Source of the DNA: Clitopilus passeckerianus
Taxonomy: Eukaryota; Basidiomycota; Agaricomycetes; Agaricales; Entolomataceae
Length of the DNA: 64,000 nt
Direction: 5' to 3'
NCBI GenBank assembly: GCA_944990035.1
Contig: CALYLX010000136.1
Span: 186,001 to 250,000, forward strand
In this document: positions 22,201 through 35,083 of the stretch, one piece after another
How the letters are laid out: every line of letters starts with the position of its first letter
Numbering within the stretch: position 1 is the stretch's first letter
The notes under the pieces: model-generated
Databases searched by the model: none
Told to the model about the DNA's origin: nothing
Seen by the model: only the letters and a program-made list of their open reading frames with translations
Program-made: the position numbers and the translations under genes

Positions 22201-24056
22201 CCTCCAGGGACGGGAAAAACGTACACCATCGCGTTGTCACTTTTAAGGCTGCTTGACGTTCGAAATAGATGCCAGGAAGGAGGGAGGACGATTGTATTCG
22301 TGACTGCCTTAACGAATGCCGCCATCGATGCGTTTCATTCAAAGTTAAAAAGTTGATCAACTGCTACCGAGAAATAGAGGGTTTGCCTATAGGTTGGCTG
22401 GCTGGTGTTAAGGTCGAACGTGTCACAAGGGGGACCGACCATCCTAACCCTCAAGGCTCGGGAACCTACATATACATTGGAACGATTTATCAGGTACGAA
22501 TTTCCGCTCGACCTTCCTATGTGCTTGTCACTGACGTTGCCTTTAGTTATACAACCTTACAAAGAGGCACAGTTCTTTAACTGTCGACTGTGTCATCGTC
22601 GACGAAGCCGGGCAACTCGGACTTGCTTCTGTTGCGTTGGTCCTCCGATCTCTCTCTCCGAATGGACGCATTGTCATGGCTGGGGATATGGAACAGCTCG
22701 CACCGATTGTCAGTGCCAAGTACCCCAGGCTTCGAGGAAGACCGATGTTTGGCAGTATCTTAGACTGTGTTGTTGCCAGGCCGGATCTCGTCGAGACAGA
22801 ACCTCAAGACGATGAGATGGGTGAAGTTACAAATAACCAAGAGAGCCAGGAAAGCATCATACAGCTTACAGAAAACTTCAGGTAATGCGTCCTCCGTATC
22901 CAGCGTCCAACCTATCACCAACCAGTTCATCCGCTTCTTTAGGCTCAACCCAGATCTAGGCGAATTTGTCTCGACGATCTACTCGAGACCATTCAGACCT
23001 CAGAAACGCCAAATCCACCACCTTGCCACTCAACTTCAGGAGGCGAAATCAACCCTACAGCCGCCTTCCTCTACATTCCGCCGCGCCTCCCGTTCCCCGG
23101 TTCAGAAGCATCCTCTATTGGACTCTATCCAAGAATTCCTCTTCTCCTTGTCGCAAGTAATGTTGCGCAGACCACAGTCATATCTTTGGCCGCCTCGCTC
23201 GACATTCCAGATCTCCCCCATCTCGGCACCTCCGCGCAGGCGGAGCTCCCAACACGAGAGCCAAAGCCAAGGAGATGAATTACCGGCTGAGGATCCCTTC
23301 ACGTTACCACATCCCATCTCTTTGGCCATGATCAACATGGACGCTCGACACATTTCCTCGGTACAGTCGCACGCTACTGGTGGCACGGAGGAAGGACAGG
23401 AGGATGTTCAATACGAGAAACATATCCGAGGAGAGGCAGCGCTTGCTGCTGCGCTGGTGAAGACATTCAAGAGATGCTGTCCTGGGGAGGACATTTTCGT
23501 TGCTACGCCACATCGAGTCCAGAGAGAAGCTGTGAAGAGTGCGCTGAAGAAGCGGGGAGGGGATGGGGATGGAGTTGAGGTCGAACTTGGGAGCAGTTCC
23601 TCGGGGCTGTCGTCATCCTCCTCCGAGGCTGTCAATCAGTTGGCGGTGGGATTGAAAGGTCTTGGGATGAAGGATACAAAGCCCACTCCAACATCTAAAA
23701 GACCCCAAGAAGCAGTGGCGGAAACCTGTTTGGAGGAAGGGAAGGTTACAGTCGACACGATCGAGCGGCTTCAGGGCTCCGAGGCATCCTTCGTTATCTG
23801 CCTCTTCACGCTTCCTCATACCCCTTCATCTCCTCCTGATCCTACATTCCTTTTGGAGCGAAGGAGGCTAAATGTAGCCATTAGTCGGGCGAAGACATTG
23901 TGTGTGCTGGTGACGAGCAAGGAGGTGCTGAGGCCAAGGGTTGGAGTGTTGACTGATGAAGGAACGGCGAAAGGCTATAAGTTTTTGAGGGCTTTCGAAG
24001 AAAGGGCGTGGAGAGGAGAGGTAAAGGTTAATTTGGATCTGGTTCAAGGGGCATAG
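19270..24056 (+). CDS. Large RecB-like nuclease / RNase H-like / SF1 helicase fusion protein
   Basis: Roughly 1,450 residues. The N-terminal part (about 1-300) is a Cas4/RecB-type PD-(D/E)XK nuclease: GSALPDLIEI, WRVIDAKAS, then HHVQIYYYSLCLRYLLDG. Likely Fe-S cysteines are an early HFHCD and later CRPCPYNTSC. The middle (EDVAIVLSLVQNP.. and FYVWSAAEIAVLQAHLVD) resembles the RNase H-like domain of TM0106-type proteins, but its first acidic motif looks lost. The C-terminal SF1 helicase has GPPGTGKT, VIVDEAGQLGL, GDMEQLAPI, QLTENFR, TIERLQGSEASFVI and RLNVAISRAKT. It is therefore a Dna2/TM0106-like nuclease-helicase, probably acting on DNA or RNA ends. Frame breaks of one base occur near 20160, 20287 and 22347-22351; adding one C, G and A respectively restores conserved sequence. 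Confidence 0.8.
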
Positions 24057-24300
24057 AAATATGGCCGATTTTTGGACATTGTCGGTTCTAAGGGCATGCA
24101 CACTCCTACATAATATGCTTCATTCTAGCCATCACCTATACACGTTGTGATTGAATTATACTTATTGAATTGTACTCGTCTTTGAGCCACATTCAATCGC
24201 GTCGCGACGCGTCGTCAGCTGAACAACATCATCCTGCATGACCACGCTAGCGGTTGTCCAATCTCAGCTCAACTCAGCTTTCAATATCCAGTCTCTGACT

Positions 24301-25557
24301 ATGTATCCACCCCGACACCCAAACTCAGTTGTACCTCCTCCGTTCGCTGGGCCTCCATCCGATCCGGATAATGCAATTCGCCTCACAGACACGGATGCCC
24401 TTCTTGCTCGGTGGTCTGCTGTCCAAAAGGGATACATCCAGGACGATCCTTGGGTTCAGCACTTCATTGCATCTACGCGGAGAGGCCGATTCGCACCTGG
24501 GACTCCGGAAGACCCAAATACGCCGAGACCTCCTCTGATCAACATCGGCACGTATGTCAGAGGGTGGGGAGTGGATCGACTTGTAGAGGGGTGGGTGGAG
24601 GTATCCGCGAAGGAGGGAAGAGAGTGCAGATTGTGAGTTTGGGAGCTGGGAGCGATTCGAGATATTGGAGATTAGCGGTTAGTTTTTTCATTGAGTGCAA
24701 TTCAATGTATTGACTATGAGGCGTATAAGGAAGACAGGAAAGTACAAAGATGTGATTGACAAGTATATCGAATTGGATTTTCCAGAGGTCACTACGAAGA
24801 AAGCTATGACGATAAAGAAGAACAAGGAGTTGAGTGCCGTGGTTGGAGATGGCAAGATTGGTAGGTCCTTCCATGTATCGTATGGACAGCCAATAATATT
24901 GGTATAGCAATGGGAGGAACTGCATTGCACGGGGAACAATATTACCTTTTACCTGCAGATCTCCGTACGCCACCCGATGAAACACTGGGCAAGCTCCTAA
25001 CAGGCGAAAATCAACTGCTCTCAGAAGATCTGCCAACGCTCTTGCTGTTTGAGTGCGTCCTTGCATACCTGGAACCAGAACGATCAGATGCGGTATTGCA
25101 ATGGTTTGTTCATCATTCCAAGGGGTCAGCGCCATTGGGAGTGATAGTATACGAGATGTACGGATTGGAGGACTCTTTCGGGAGAGTCATGGTTAATAAT
25201 CTCAAGGTATCTCCCGAGCATAACGGAATGACATTGAGCTAATACGAACGGATACAGTCCCGAAATGTGTCAATACCAGGCGCGGTACCGTACCCGACTC
25301 TAGAGTCATGTCGCAGCAGGTTTACTCGAAATGGGTTCATATCTGGGTCTGGGGCGGTGTCACTCTCGACGATAAGGAAAGATTACCTGGGTGCAGAAGA
25401 TACTGATAGGTTGTCAAGATGCGAGATGTTGGATGAACTTGAGGAGCTTGATTTGGTGCTTGGACATTATGCTGTGAGCTGGGGTTGGAATGGACCTGTG
25501 GAATGGGGGTTAGCTGTAATTCAAGCAAAAAAATTCGAGAGTCAGAGAGAAGATTAA
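24301..25557 (+). CDS. PPM1: Leucine carboxyl methyltransferase (PP2A methyltransferase)
   Basis: The family LCM (PF04072) is clear: NAIRLTDTDALLARWSAVQK, DDPWVQHF, PLINIGTYVRGWGVDRLVEG, the AdoMet-binding IVSLGAGSDSRYWRL, YIELDFPEVTTKKA, YLLPADLR, LPTLLLFECVLAYLEP, GVIVYEMYGLEDSFGRVM and EELDLVLGHYAVSWG. It methylates the C-terminal Leu of the PP2A catalytic subunit, which controls holoenzyme assembly. Introns interrupt near 24676, 24861 and 25207. The frame breaks at GGG 24615-24617; one more G restores EGGKRVQIVSLGAG. An upstream in-frame ATG at 24238 would add 21 residues; the downstream one fits family length better. Confidence 0.92.
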
Positions 25558-25874
25558 ATATCATTCCAAGGCAATAATCCTTAGTCTTTTATTAGTTTGA
25601 AATGATACAAGCATTTTCATCTTTCAATTGCGGTGAAATGCTGTAATACTCACTTTTGACGGGAAGGGTGGTTTCGGGGTCCGCCTGGGTATAATTTTCA
25701 ATGTTTTGGCATTGTTTGTCCTTTCCTCACTGTCCTTGCGACAAGACGACGTCTGTCCCAGTCAGCGTCCTCTTCCTCTTTCCATTAGACTCCCAGCTGC
25801 TTTTTCGCCTGCTGGCAGGTCTGTTTCTAACCTGTTACGACCAGACGAAAAATTATTGCAGAAAATAATTGCTG
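25558..25874. other. Intergenic, eIF4G promoter
   Basis: Contains pyrimidine-rich stretches (CCTCTTCCTCTTTCC near 25768) of the kind common before highly expressed fungal translation genes. No other feature was seen. Confidence 0.35.
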
Positions 25875-28800
25875 ATGAGCAGTAAATCTTCAACAAAAGC
25901 CCAATTACCCAACAAGTCGGCTTGGTCAAGGGGTCCTCCCCAGAATACTACTGCAATTTCTGCTAATAGTACTCCGACTCGCTCGCAGTCACCGGCACCA
26001 CAACAGACTCATTCCAGACGACCATCGACGTTAGGTCAAGGCGTTTCTGTAAAAGATGGTGTCGCTCTGCCGAGAGCTGTAAAGAGTGCGTGGCAACTTT
26101 ATTTTTTTTTTCTCTTCGCTTCAGCATGACTAACTTCCTTCAAGCTACTGCTGCTCCAGTCACTTTTGGATCGATTAACAACGATGCCTCTGCGCCTGTG
26201 TCTTCATCACCGTCCCCTGCTGTCCCTCCACCGACAGCTGCCTCTGTAAAATCTGACGTCGTCAAATCATTTGGGTCTGTTCCTGCGCAACACCCCAATG
26301 GGACGGCGAACTCATCATCAACGACGGCACCAGCAGCTTCCACAGCGGGGCCGGCGGCATCGTCGTCATCAGCTAATCCTACTCCTCCTGTCGCCTCCGC
26401 GTCATCTAGTGCTCCAAAACTAGATAAAAAAGACATTCTCAAAATGTTCCAAAATCCTTCCTCGTCATCGTCATCATCGACACCGCCGCCGTCAAATGAC
26501 ACTGCAGCTAGGTCATCACCTGCACCCGCAGTCTCGTCGCAGCCATCGACATCCTCTACTTCGACGACATCAGGATCATCAAACCAACCTCTTTCGTTCA
26601 CTCCGTCCTTCGTTCCTTCCGGTTCTCGTCCACCTCCTTCTTCCTCGTCTTCCTCACAACCGCCTAGATCTCCGGTCTATTCCCGCCAAATGCCTAACGG
26701 CAGCGGGCCAAGACCTCAACAAGGAGGACCTGCGAACAATGCTGCTGCTGGCGGACCCGCTAGTCCGAGATTAGCACCGCCTAATATGCAAGGACCTGGT
26801 GCGCCCGCGGGCGCTCCCCCTCAAGGTCCACCTCAAATGCATCCTGGTATGCCTCCTCAACCCATGCCTGGCTGGGGATATGTAAGTTCATCAAGTCAAT
26901 TTCATGGCAACTTAAGCGCTAATACTGCTTTACAGTATCCAGGAATGGATCCCAACCAAGCGTACTATGTCCCTTATGGCTGGTATGTTCCTCAAATGGC
27001 TATGCCGGGGCATCCAGGTGCACCACCCCCACCTGGACCTCACCATCCTCAACATCCCAACCAACACCATCCGCACCAACCTCACCCTAATCAACATACG
27101 GGGCCTCCTGGCACACCGCACGGACCACCTCATTCTGCTCTCCCTATAAGCCCGAGGGCACCTCCGCCAAATGCACTGCCACCGGGGACACCCACGACGC
27201 CACATGCCGTATTGCAACACCTCCCTCACCATCCTGGTGGTCCTCATCACGGTCCTCACCATGGTCCTCATGGACATCATTCAAATCAGGGTAGCATATC
27301 TGTCACTTCCCCACCCAGCACACCAGCGTCTGCAAGCGCTTCGATAACTTCACCGAACTCAGCGTCAACGAAGTTGAATGCTAGCAGTTCAGCGTTCGTA
27401 CCAGGCACAGGAAACAGGACGAGCAAAATTGTGTTCAAGAATGCGGATGGGAGCGAGGTTGATTTCAACACGATCGCTAAGCAGTCAAGAGGATGCCAGC
27501 CCCGGTCCCAAGTCGGCGACGTTCCCCAGGCAGAGCAGCCCTGCGCCAACGTCGCAGAATGGGTCAGCCGCAGGAACACCAAAGAGGAAGAGCATACGGT
27601 TAGAGAGCGAGGAGCAGAGGAAGGCGAGACTCGACGCTGAAGCAAAAGAAAAGGAGGCCAAAGATGTTGAGGCCAGGAAGAGGAAGGAGAAGGAAGAAAA
27701 GAGAGGCAGGAGCGAGATGCCAAGGAGCAAAAGGAACGGGAGAGGGAGGAGAGGAGGAGGAAGGATGAGGAGGATAAGAAAGATAGGGAACGCAAGAAGA
27801 AGGAAGAGGAAGCGAAGGAGGAGGCGGCTAGGAAGAAGAAAATTGATGAGGAGCGCGAGAGGAAGAAGAGGGAAGCCGAGGAAGAGCGAGAGAGGAAGAA
27901 GATCGAAGAGGCCGAAAAGGTCAAACGCGACGAGGAAGAAAAATCAGAAAACAGAAGGAGAAAGAAGAGAGGAAGAAACGCGAAGAGGCTGAAAGGGAAC
28001 GCAAGAAAATTGAAGAGGAGGAAAGGAAGAAACGCGAAGCAGAGGAGGAGAAGATTAGACAAGAACACGAGGCTGAGGAGCAGAAGAGACAGGCTGAGGA
28101 GGAAGAGAAAGCCAAAGCTGAGGCTGAGAAGAAGGCGGCTGCTGACGCTGCTGCTGCAAAAGCCAAAGCTGACGAAGAGGCTCCAACCAAACTCACAGAG
28201 GAACCTGAAGATGGCGAGATCAAGGAGGTTGAGTCTCCCGTCACCGAATCTGCTCAGAGGGACCCCAAGTCTGGCCTCCGAATCAACACTGGCATCGACG
28301 GTCCTCGTCGAGTACGACCTGATCCTCTCGATCTTACTGGCGCAAAGGGTCCTCTCACTGGCCCTGCAGCACTCCCCAGTGCTCTTGCTACCGCAAGGAA
28401 CATCGAGAGCTTGGAGAGCGTACAGTATCCTGAAGGTATCTTGAGCCCGAGACCCGAGCTCAACAAGAACGTCAAGGACGGATTTGGCTTCAGGTTAATA
28501 TCCAATCGTCTATCTTTGAAGTATAACATTAACACCTTCTATTCAGGTATGACCGTGACTTCTTACTTCAGTTCATGAAGCTGTGCACGGAGAAACCTGC
28601 CAGCCTTCCTCCTCTACATGTTCTCGGCCTCGAACCGTCTGGTGATCAACCCTCTCACCATATAACGCGTACCAACTCTGGTCGCCATGGCCGCAATGCC
28701 TCAGGCGCCATGAGCTCTCGTCAAGCTTCCATCGGTCTTGGAATCTCTGGATCAAAATTCGGCCCTTCAGCGTCTTCTCAACCATTTGGCACCATGGGCA

Positions 28801-31040
28801 ACTTTGCTGGCAGTGGTGCGTCCAAGCTGTCTAGCGAGGATAGATTTGCTCAATCCCAGAGAGCAGCCAGTATGAGCGGTAGTGTCTTCGGTGGTAGGCC
28901 GTCTCCCATGCAAAGGTCAGCCAGTCAAGGTGGCCCTGGACATCACAGCAACAGGACAAGAAGCAAGAGGGGCGAGAAGAGAGGAGAAGGCAACAAAGCA
29001 CCCAGCAACCTCGGCCCAGGTGCTGGTTCTTCTGCTCCCGCCTTCGCCGAGCCCGTTGCACCGCTTGCTGTCAGCGCCAATGCTTGGAGTGCCAAACGCT
29101 CAGCCAACCAAGATACCGACTCTCCAGAGGTGGTGGATAGGAAGGTCAAGAGTTTGCTCAACAAGTTGACCATGGAGAAGTTCGATTCGATCTCGGACCA
29201 GATCATCCAGTGGGCAAACAAGAGCGAAAAGGAGAAGGACGGAAGGACGCTCATCCAGGTCATTCGACTTGTCTTCGAAAAGGCGACGGATGAAGCTGCT
29301 TGGAGCGAGATGTACGCGCGGTTGTGTAGGAAGATGATGGAGAGGATCAGCCCCCAGGTCCAGGACGATGGGATCAAGAATAATGAAGGCAAGCCTATTA
29401 CCGGCGGCCAGCTCTTCAGGAAGTACCTCCTGAATAGGTGTCAAGAGGACTTCGAACGAGGTTGGGTCAACAAGGAGGCCACCGCCGCCGCCGCTGCCTC
29501 CAAGGCCATGGAGGATGACGCCATCAAGCAAGCGAACGAGAAACCCGGTTCTGAGGAACCTGTTTTATACTCCGATGAGTATTACGCTGCAGCAAAGGCC
29601 AAGAGGCAGGGTCTTGGTTTGATCAAGTTCATCGGCGAACTTTTCAAGCTGCAGATGTTGACCGAGAGGATCATGCACGAGTGCGTCAAGAAGTTGTTGG
29701 GCAATGTGGACAACCCAGAGGAGGAAGAGATCGAGAGTTTGTGCAAGCTGTTGACGACAGTCGGCCAGTCCTTGGATACACCCAAGGCTAGGGCACACAT
29801 GGATGTCTACTTCTCGAGGATGAAGGAGTTGACCAAGAGTCAGAACGTCTCTTCCAGAATGCAATTCATGTTGCAGGTACGTCTTCTTCGTGTTTCATCG
29901 TTATGCATTTATTTACTTTCTGCCAGGATATCCTTGAACTCCGGGAACGCAAATGGGTCTCCCGAATGGCCGTTGCTGCACCCTCTACTATTGCTCAGGT
30001 TCATGAGAACGTGCGTTGCGTCATTATCATTGATTATGTTTGCGTGCTAAATCTGTTTACAGGCTGCGAAGGAGAAGGCCCTGGCTGAGAAAGAAGTCTA
30101 CTCTCGTCAAATTAGCATGTCTCGGGGCGGATCTCGCCGCGGTGGAGAAAGGGGTGAATACCCTCAGGTCGGCCCCGACGGTTGGGCTGTCGCTGGCTCT
30201 GGTCCTTCTAGGGCTCCTCCCAAGGCTGGTGATCTGTCGAACTTTGGCAAGATCAACAAGTCCGCGCCGATGACGTTCGGCCCCACCAGTGTCTTCGCTG
30301 GCAAGAACAAGGAAGGAAAGAGGGAGTCCATCTCAAGGACCAACTCCAGCTCCAATATGTTCTCTATGCTTCAGGCCTCTGAAGCTGGCGAACCCACTCC
30401 TGCCAAAGGTATGTCACTGGGCCCAGTTCCAGTTTCATTCTCGCTGACCAATTGGTCTGTAGCCCCTGAACCTCAAAGGAGGCGACTGGTCCTTCAACCT
30501 CGCACGATACCCACCGAAGGTGAAGCAGATGCTCCCAAGTCACCATCAGAATCCTCGGCATCAGAAGAGGCAGAACCTGAGGAGGATGCTGCGCCTGGTG
30601 GAATGACTGAAGAAGCCGCCGAGACCAAGATCAAGGAAGATCTCAAGGAATTCTTCGCTATCCGCAACCTCGACGAGGCAGAAGCTTACTGGACTGCTCT
30701 ACCTGCACCTCACCACTTCAGGCTCGTCGACAAGCTCCTTACACACGCTGTCGAATCGAAAGAGACCGATGCTCAATTGGTGGCGGATCTCTTCAAAGTG
30801 GTTATCAGCAAGGAACTCGCCGCTCCTGACGCCTTTGAGCAAGGATTCGTTAACATTGCCAACGTAGTTGAGGACATTGCCATTGATGCTCCCAAGGCAG
30901 TTCAATTCTTTGGAAGAATCGTCAAAGCCGCTGAACTCGATGAGGAGCGCTGCAGGAGATTGGCCGATAAGGCTAGCGAAGGACACGAGGACGAAGGCAA
31001 AGAGGAGTATGCCGAGAGGATTCTCAAGGCCATTTCATGA
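25875..31040 (+). CDS. Translation initiation factor eIF4G
   Basis: Seven exons (25875-26085, 26145-26881, 26936-28493, 28547-29876, 29927-30010, 30063-30408, 30463-31040), about 1,615 residues. The N-terminal part is low-complexity Ser/Pro/His-rich with repeated HPxxP motifs. Next is KIVFKNADGSEVDFNTIAK, an RNA1-like box, then a very charged helical region rich in Glu/Lys/Arg. The cap-binding eIF4E site is FRYDRDFLLQFMKLC (YxxxxLL-like). The MIF4G domain starts at VKSLLNKLTMEKFDSISDQI and runs through LIKFIGELFKLQMLTERIMH; the C-terminal MA3 domain starts near KIKEDLKEFFAIRNLDEA. It bridges eIF4E, eIF4A and the ribosome. Frame breaks in the charged region near 27480, 27697-27700 and 27939-27943 look like sequence errors. 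Confidence 0.93.
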
Positions 31041-31458
31041 TAGATTTTTGCATTGTTTCTTTTTCAGTTCATCTCTCTCTATCCGTCTGGCATTGTGCAT
31101 ATTATACTCATCGTCTTTCTGCTTCTATTATATTCGCTTCATTGGCATGCATGCATCTGTTTTCCTTTTTTGTTATCCACGGCATATCCTCACATTCGTT
31201 TGCTGTACTATTCCCCACCCGTTCGTCGACCTGTACGCAGGTACTAAGAGACAGCGTAGTTTGCATGATTATTCTATCTTCCTTTTGATTCTCTCAGTAT
31301 ATTTGTAGATTTCTGATAATACAGCACACTGATGCATTTCATTTCCACCCTGTCGATCAGTAAAATAATTCTAAGTTGCCTTATCCCAGTTTGGAAATGG
31401 GATTTGAACCGGAATCCAACGCTCGTGGACCAACCACCCAACCACACCGCTGGTTACA
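31041..31458. other. Intergenic with pol III-like element
   Basis: Holds the T-rich 3' flank of eIF4G, the short TRK upstream region and a tRNA-like B-box element listed separately. Confidence 0.4.
31395..31455 (-). other. tRNA-like pol III promoter relic (possible SINE head)
   Basis: On the minus strand a B-box GGTTCAAATCCC (31399-31410) follows, at tRNA-like spacing, a GTGGTTGGGTGGTTGG block resembling an A-box and D-arm. A 5 bp anticodon-arm-like stem can be drawn, but acceptor and T stems do not pair and position 33 is not U. It is therefore not a functional tRNA. It abuts the TRK start codon. Confidence 0.3.
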
Positions 31459-34400
31459 ATGAACCCTAACGTTGAGGACGACGAGGACGATTCAAGGCGT
31501 GGTATCTGGAGACATTTACGAAAACACCTTAATTTCTACCGAATTCATGTCCTTTATTAGTGAGTCTTGCCATCGGTTCAGTGTCAGAGAAGCATGATGG
31601 GACTAACCGCGGGATTTTAGCGTCGCGACTCCTCTCATATTCTCTGCAATATTCTACGCCAGCAACGGTCGATATCACATACCGTACATCGACTGTCTCT
31701 TCGCATGCGTTTCTGCAATGACCGTTTGTGGCCTGACCACAATAAACCTCTCGAGCTTGACTGGCTGGCAACAAGGGATCCTCTTCATCCAAATGTGTTT
31801 AGGCAACCCGGTATGTTTGCTTACAGCCAAAACCCCTCGAATTGCTGATTTCCAATCTCTCTGGGATCTAGATCACGATATCTTGGGTCGTAGTCTATCA
31901 GCGCAGGTGTGCAAAGCAAGCTCCATTAATCTGACAGCAATCTGACTATGACGATAGATACTACTTTGCTCAGAAGTTTCAACATGTTCTAGAAGAGCAA
32001 GCCCGGAAGAAGGCTGAAGAAGCTGTGCAAGATCCTTCGAGGCGACTGACAAAATGGCCAAGCCGTCTTTCTACGATTCTTAGAGGAAACCGGGATCTCA
32101 GAAACGTTGGTAGCTCGGGTGACATGGAGTATGCTCCAGCCGAGAAGAAACGGAAGAAGGGGAAGAAAGGACTCATGCAAAAGCTACGACCAGACATGAT
32201 CAGGAGGATTGACGCTGCACCGAGGCTTGTCAATCCCAGTGGCTTTGCTCTACCTTTACGGAAGGAACCCACTATTCAGCACAACCCAGAAGGGCATCTC
32301 CATTTCTCGGATGAAACGGCTGGCCATGACCACCAAACACACTTGCATTCAGACGATGGTCTAGACAGCGACGAAAAGATGAAGTAAGGCATACACTGCA
32401 CCATTGACAGAAAGTACTAAGTGTCTGACATTACAGACGTTACCGCCGACTCTCTGATCCTGGAATGAGGTCTCGTCCAGGATCACCACTTTCACGTAAG
32501 TCTCAATGCCGGTTTAAATTCTTGGTCCTAAAGCTCGATTTGTAGCCTTTCCGAAGTCAGACACCCTCGGTGACAGTCCGAAAGAATCCAGCACCTTCAG
32601 CCCGAAATTGCAGGGGAAGTCATTCCCTCGTACGCAGACAATTGAGTTCGCGCCAAGTGTAACAAGGCAACGCATCAGGTCTACTAGACCTGGAGGCATA
32701 GGTGACACTATCATCGAGGAAAAACGCTTACAGCCGGAGCCCTTGCAGCCTCAGGACCGACGTAGGTTTGATCTGTATATTTTTTTCTTTTGTTCTAACC
32801 ACCTCCCCAGGCTCCCTTCATAGCAGAAGAGCCTCTCTTCAACGCCAACCGTCCCGTCAACCTTCTATCGGCACCCACCATACTTCACGCACATGGCAAT
32901 CTAAGCATTCAGGCTTTGGCTTCTTCCCCATCCTCGATTTCGTTGGCTCCGTGATATCTCGCATATTCCCGAAGTTCCAACGCAAAATCAAACGGACGTT
33001 GACGATACCAGCCACCATGTCTCTGGTGTCTGGGCGAGGAGATTCGGCTTCTCATTCAGGTCATCGCACAAAAGCTGTGCCATATATTTCATTTGACGCG
33101 ATTGTGGGGAGAAACTCAAGTTTCATGATTTGACGCACGAAGAAATGGAGGAACTTGGCGGTGTCGAGTATAGGGCGTTGAACGCCTTGCTGTGGATTGT
33201 TGGAGGAGTATGTATTTTTTTCGTTGGCTCTATTGCATATATTGACCTTTACTTAACTACAGTATCATATTTTGACGCAGCTCATCGGCTTTGTGATAAT
33301 CGCGCCATGTATCTCGACAACAAGATGGCGATCCGACTTTGAACCTCCGGAGACTTTCCGACCTGTTAACACGGTGTGGTGAGTATACTTACCTACCACC
33401 TTTGCAAATCCTGAATATCTGGGATTAGGTATTCAATATTTCAATCGGTATCCGCATATACAAACACTGGGATGTCACTTTCAGACAAGTCGATTGTGCC
33501 ATTCCAGACAGCATACCCAATGGTTACCGTGTGTGGGTTCTTGATTTTAGCTGGAAATACTGCATTTGTGAGTCCATTCTTTCTACAATACACATATATG
33601 TGCTTATTTGTGTAAATTCCAGCCTGTTTTGTAAGTCCTATTTTCAATCTATATGTACCTCTCTGAAACTTTGTTTGGCCAGTCTGCGCTTCATAATGTA
33701 TGACCAGATTCCTTGTAGACAACGCTTTCATTTCGAACTAACTGAATTTGTAGATGGATAATGTCGAAATGCGTCCCAAAGAATTCGAGAGCTCACGAAA
33801 CGCTCCACTTCCTCCTGGACCATCCTCGTCGATGCTATATTTACTCTTTCCTTCACACCAGACCTGGTTCCTGCTATCACTGGTGGCCTTCCTCACGTGC
33901 GTGTTGAGCTGCGAAACCAATCACCATTTACTGACAGAACTACCAACTTCAGGGCGGTTGATTGGGTGGCATTCTGCGTCCTTGATATCGGAAATTATGA
34001 GATCGATGCCATTCCTGTGGGGACCAGGATTTTTGTCGGCTTGTTCCAAGCCATAGCAGTGAGAGCAGCTGGTTTCTCGGCTGTTACTTTGTCTGCAGTC
34101 GCTTCTGGCCTCAAGTACGTATTCGTAATACCAAACGATGTCATCCCCTAACGATGGTTTTATAGAGTGCTGTATGTTATCATGATGTATATCAGCGTCT
34201 GTGAGTCGGCCTTCCCACCATAAATTTGCCTTGATTGACTGAGGCACCCATTGATAGACCCAATTGCTATGAGGTTGGTGACCTCTCTACAATTTCTAAT
34301 AATCTAGTGCATCATACTTTTGCAGCATTCGGTCTACCAATGTGTACGAAGAACAATCATTGGGCATATTCCCTGAAGAGGAAGACGAAGAGGATGATGA

Positions 34401-35083
34401 AAATTTCGAACCAAAAGGCGGCAGAATGCAGATCTGGGGTCGCTATGTGGCCTTGCATGCTCGAAAGCAGCTCTCATTTGATATGTGGTGGATTGGCTTT
34501 GCACTGGTCGTACTTTGCATAGATGAGGTCGGTCGAGGCTGCCTTGATTACCTCTTGCAGCAATTCACTGACAATTTGTGTAGCGGAAGAACCTAGACGA
34601 CCCATCCAGCGCTATCTGGTTCAATATTTTCTCGATGAGTGAGTACTATGCATCCATTGCAGGCCCGTCTGTTTTCTCAGTCCTTTCTACATTAGTATTC
34701 GACCTCGTATCTGCCTACGGAACTGTTGGGCTTAGTCTTGGTGTCCCATACGTGAGTTTCACTTCCACGCTCAATGCTCTCAACTTGCTCATGATCCGCA
34801 GGATAACTTCTCCTTTGCTGGAGCGCTAAAACCGTTCTCAAAGTTCGTCCTATGCCTTGTCATGATTCGTGGTCGCCACAGGATATTGCCCGTCGCCATT
34901 GACAGGGCTGTGATGCTTCCTTCCGAGTTCCAGCAGGCCCTCGACCTCGATAACAACATAGCAGCGCCGCGCTCTACCACCCTAATTGCGGATGACGCCA
35001 GGAGCAATGTGATGTCGGATCATGGTCCAAATGAAGCGGAGAAGACGAGGAACGGCGACATAGAAGCAAATGATTCAAACTAG
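31459..35083 (+). CDS. TRK1: High-affinity potassium transporter, TRK/HKT family
   Basis: Many exons with introns of about 50-65 bp, several tiny. Start MNPNVEDDEDDSRRG. The first M1-P-M2 repeat has ATPLIFSAIFYASNGRYHIP, YIDCLFACVSAMTVCGLTTI and GILFIQMCLGNP. A long charged cytosolic loop (RKKAEEAVQDPSRRL, then KKRKKGKKGLMQKL) is typical of fungal TRK. Further repeats include YSIFQSVSAYTNTGMSLSD, MVTVCGFLILAGNTAFPVFL, FVGLFQAIAVRAAGFSAV and FDLVSAYGTVGLSLGVPYD, matching the selectivity-filter segments. It imports K+ at the plasma membrane. A one-base break at TTT 33121-33123 interrupts a conserved stretch; adding T gives SSFHDLTHEEMEELGGVEYR. Confidence 0.92.

Noticed and set aside
27286..28068. 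Long minus-strand frame of 260 codons opposite eIF4G
   Set aside because: It is the mirror of the Glu/Lys/Arg-rich repeat region of eIF4G; its Ser/Phe/Leu composition is a complement artefact.
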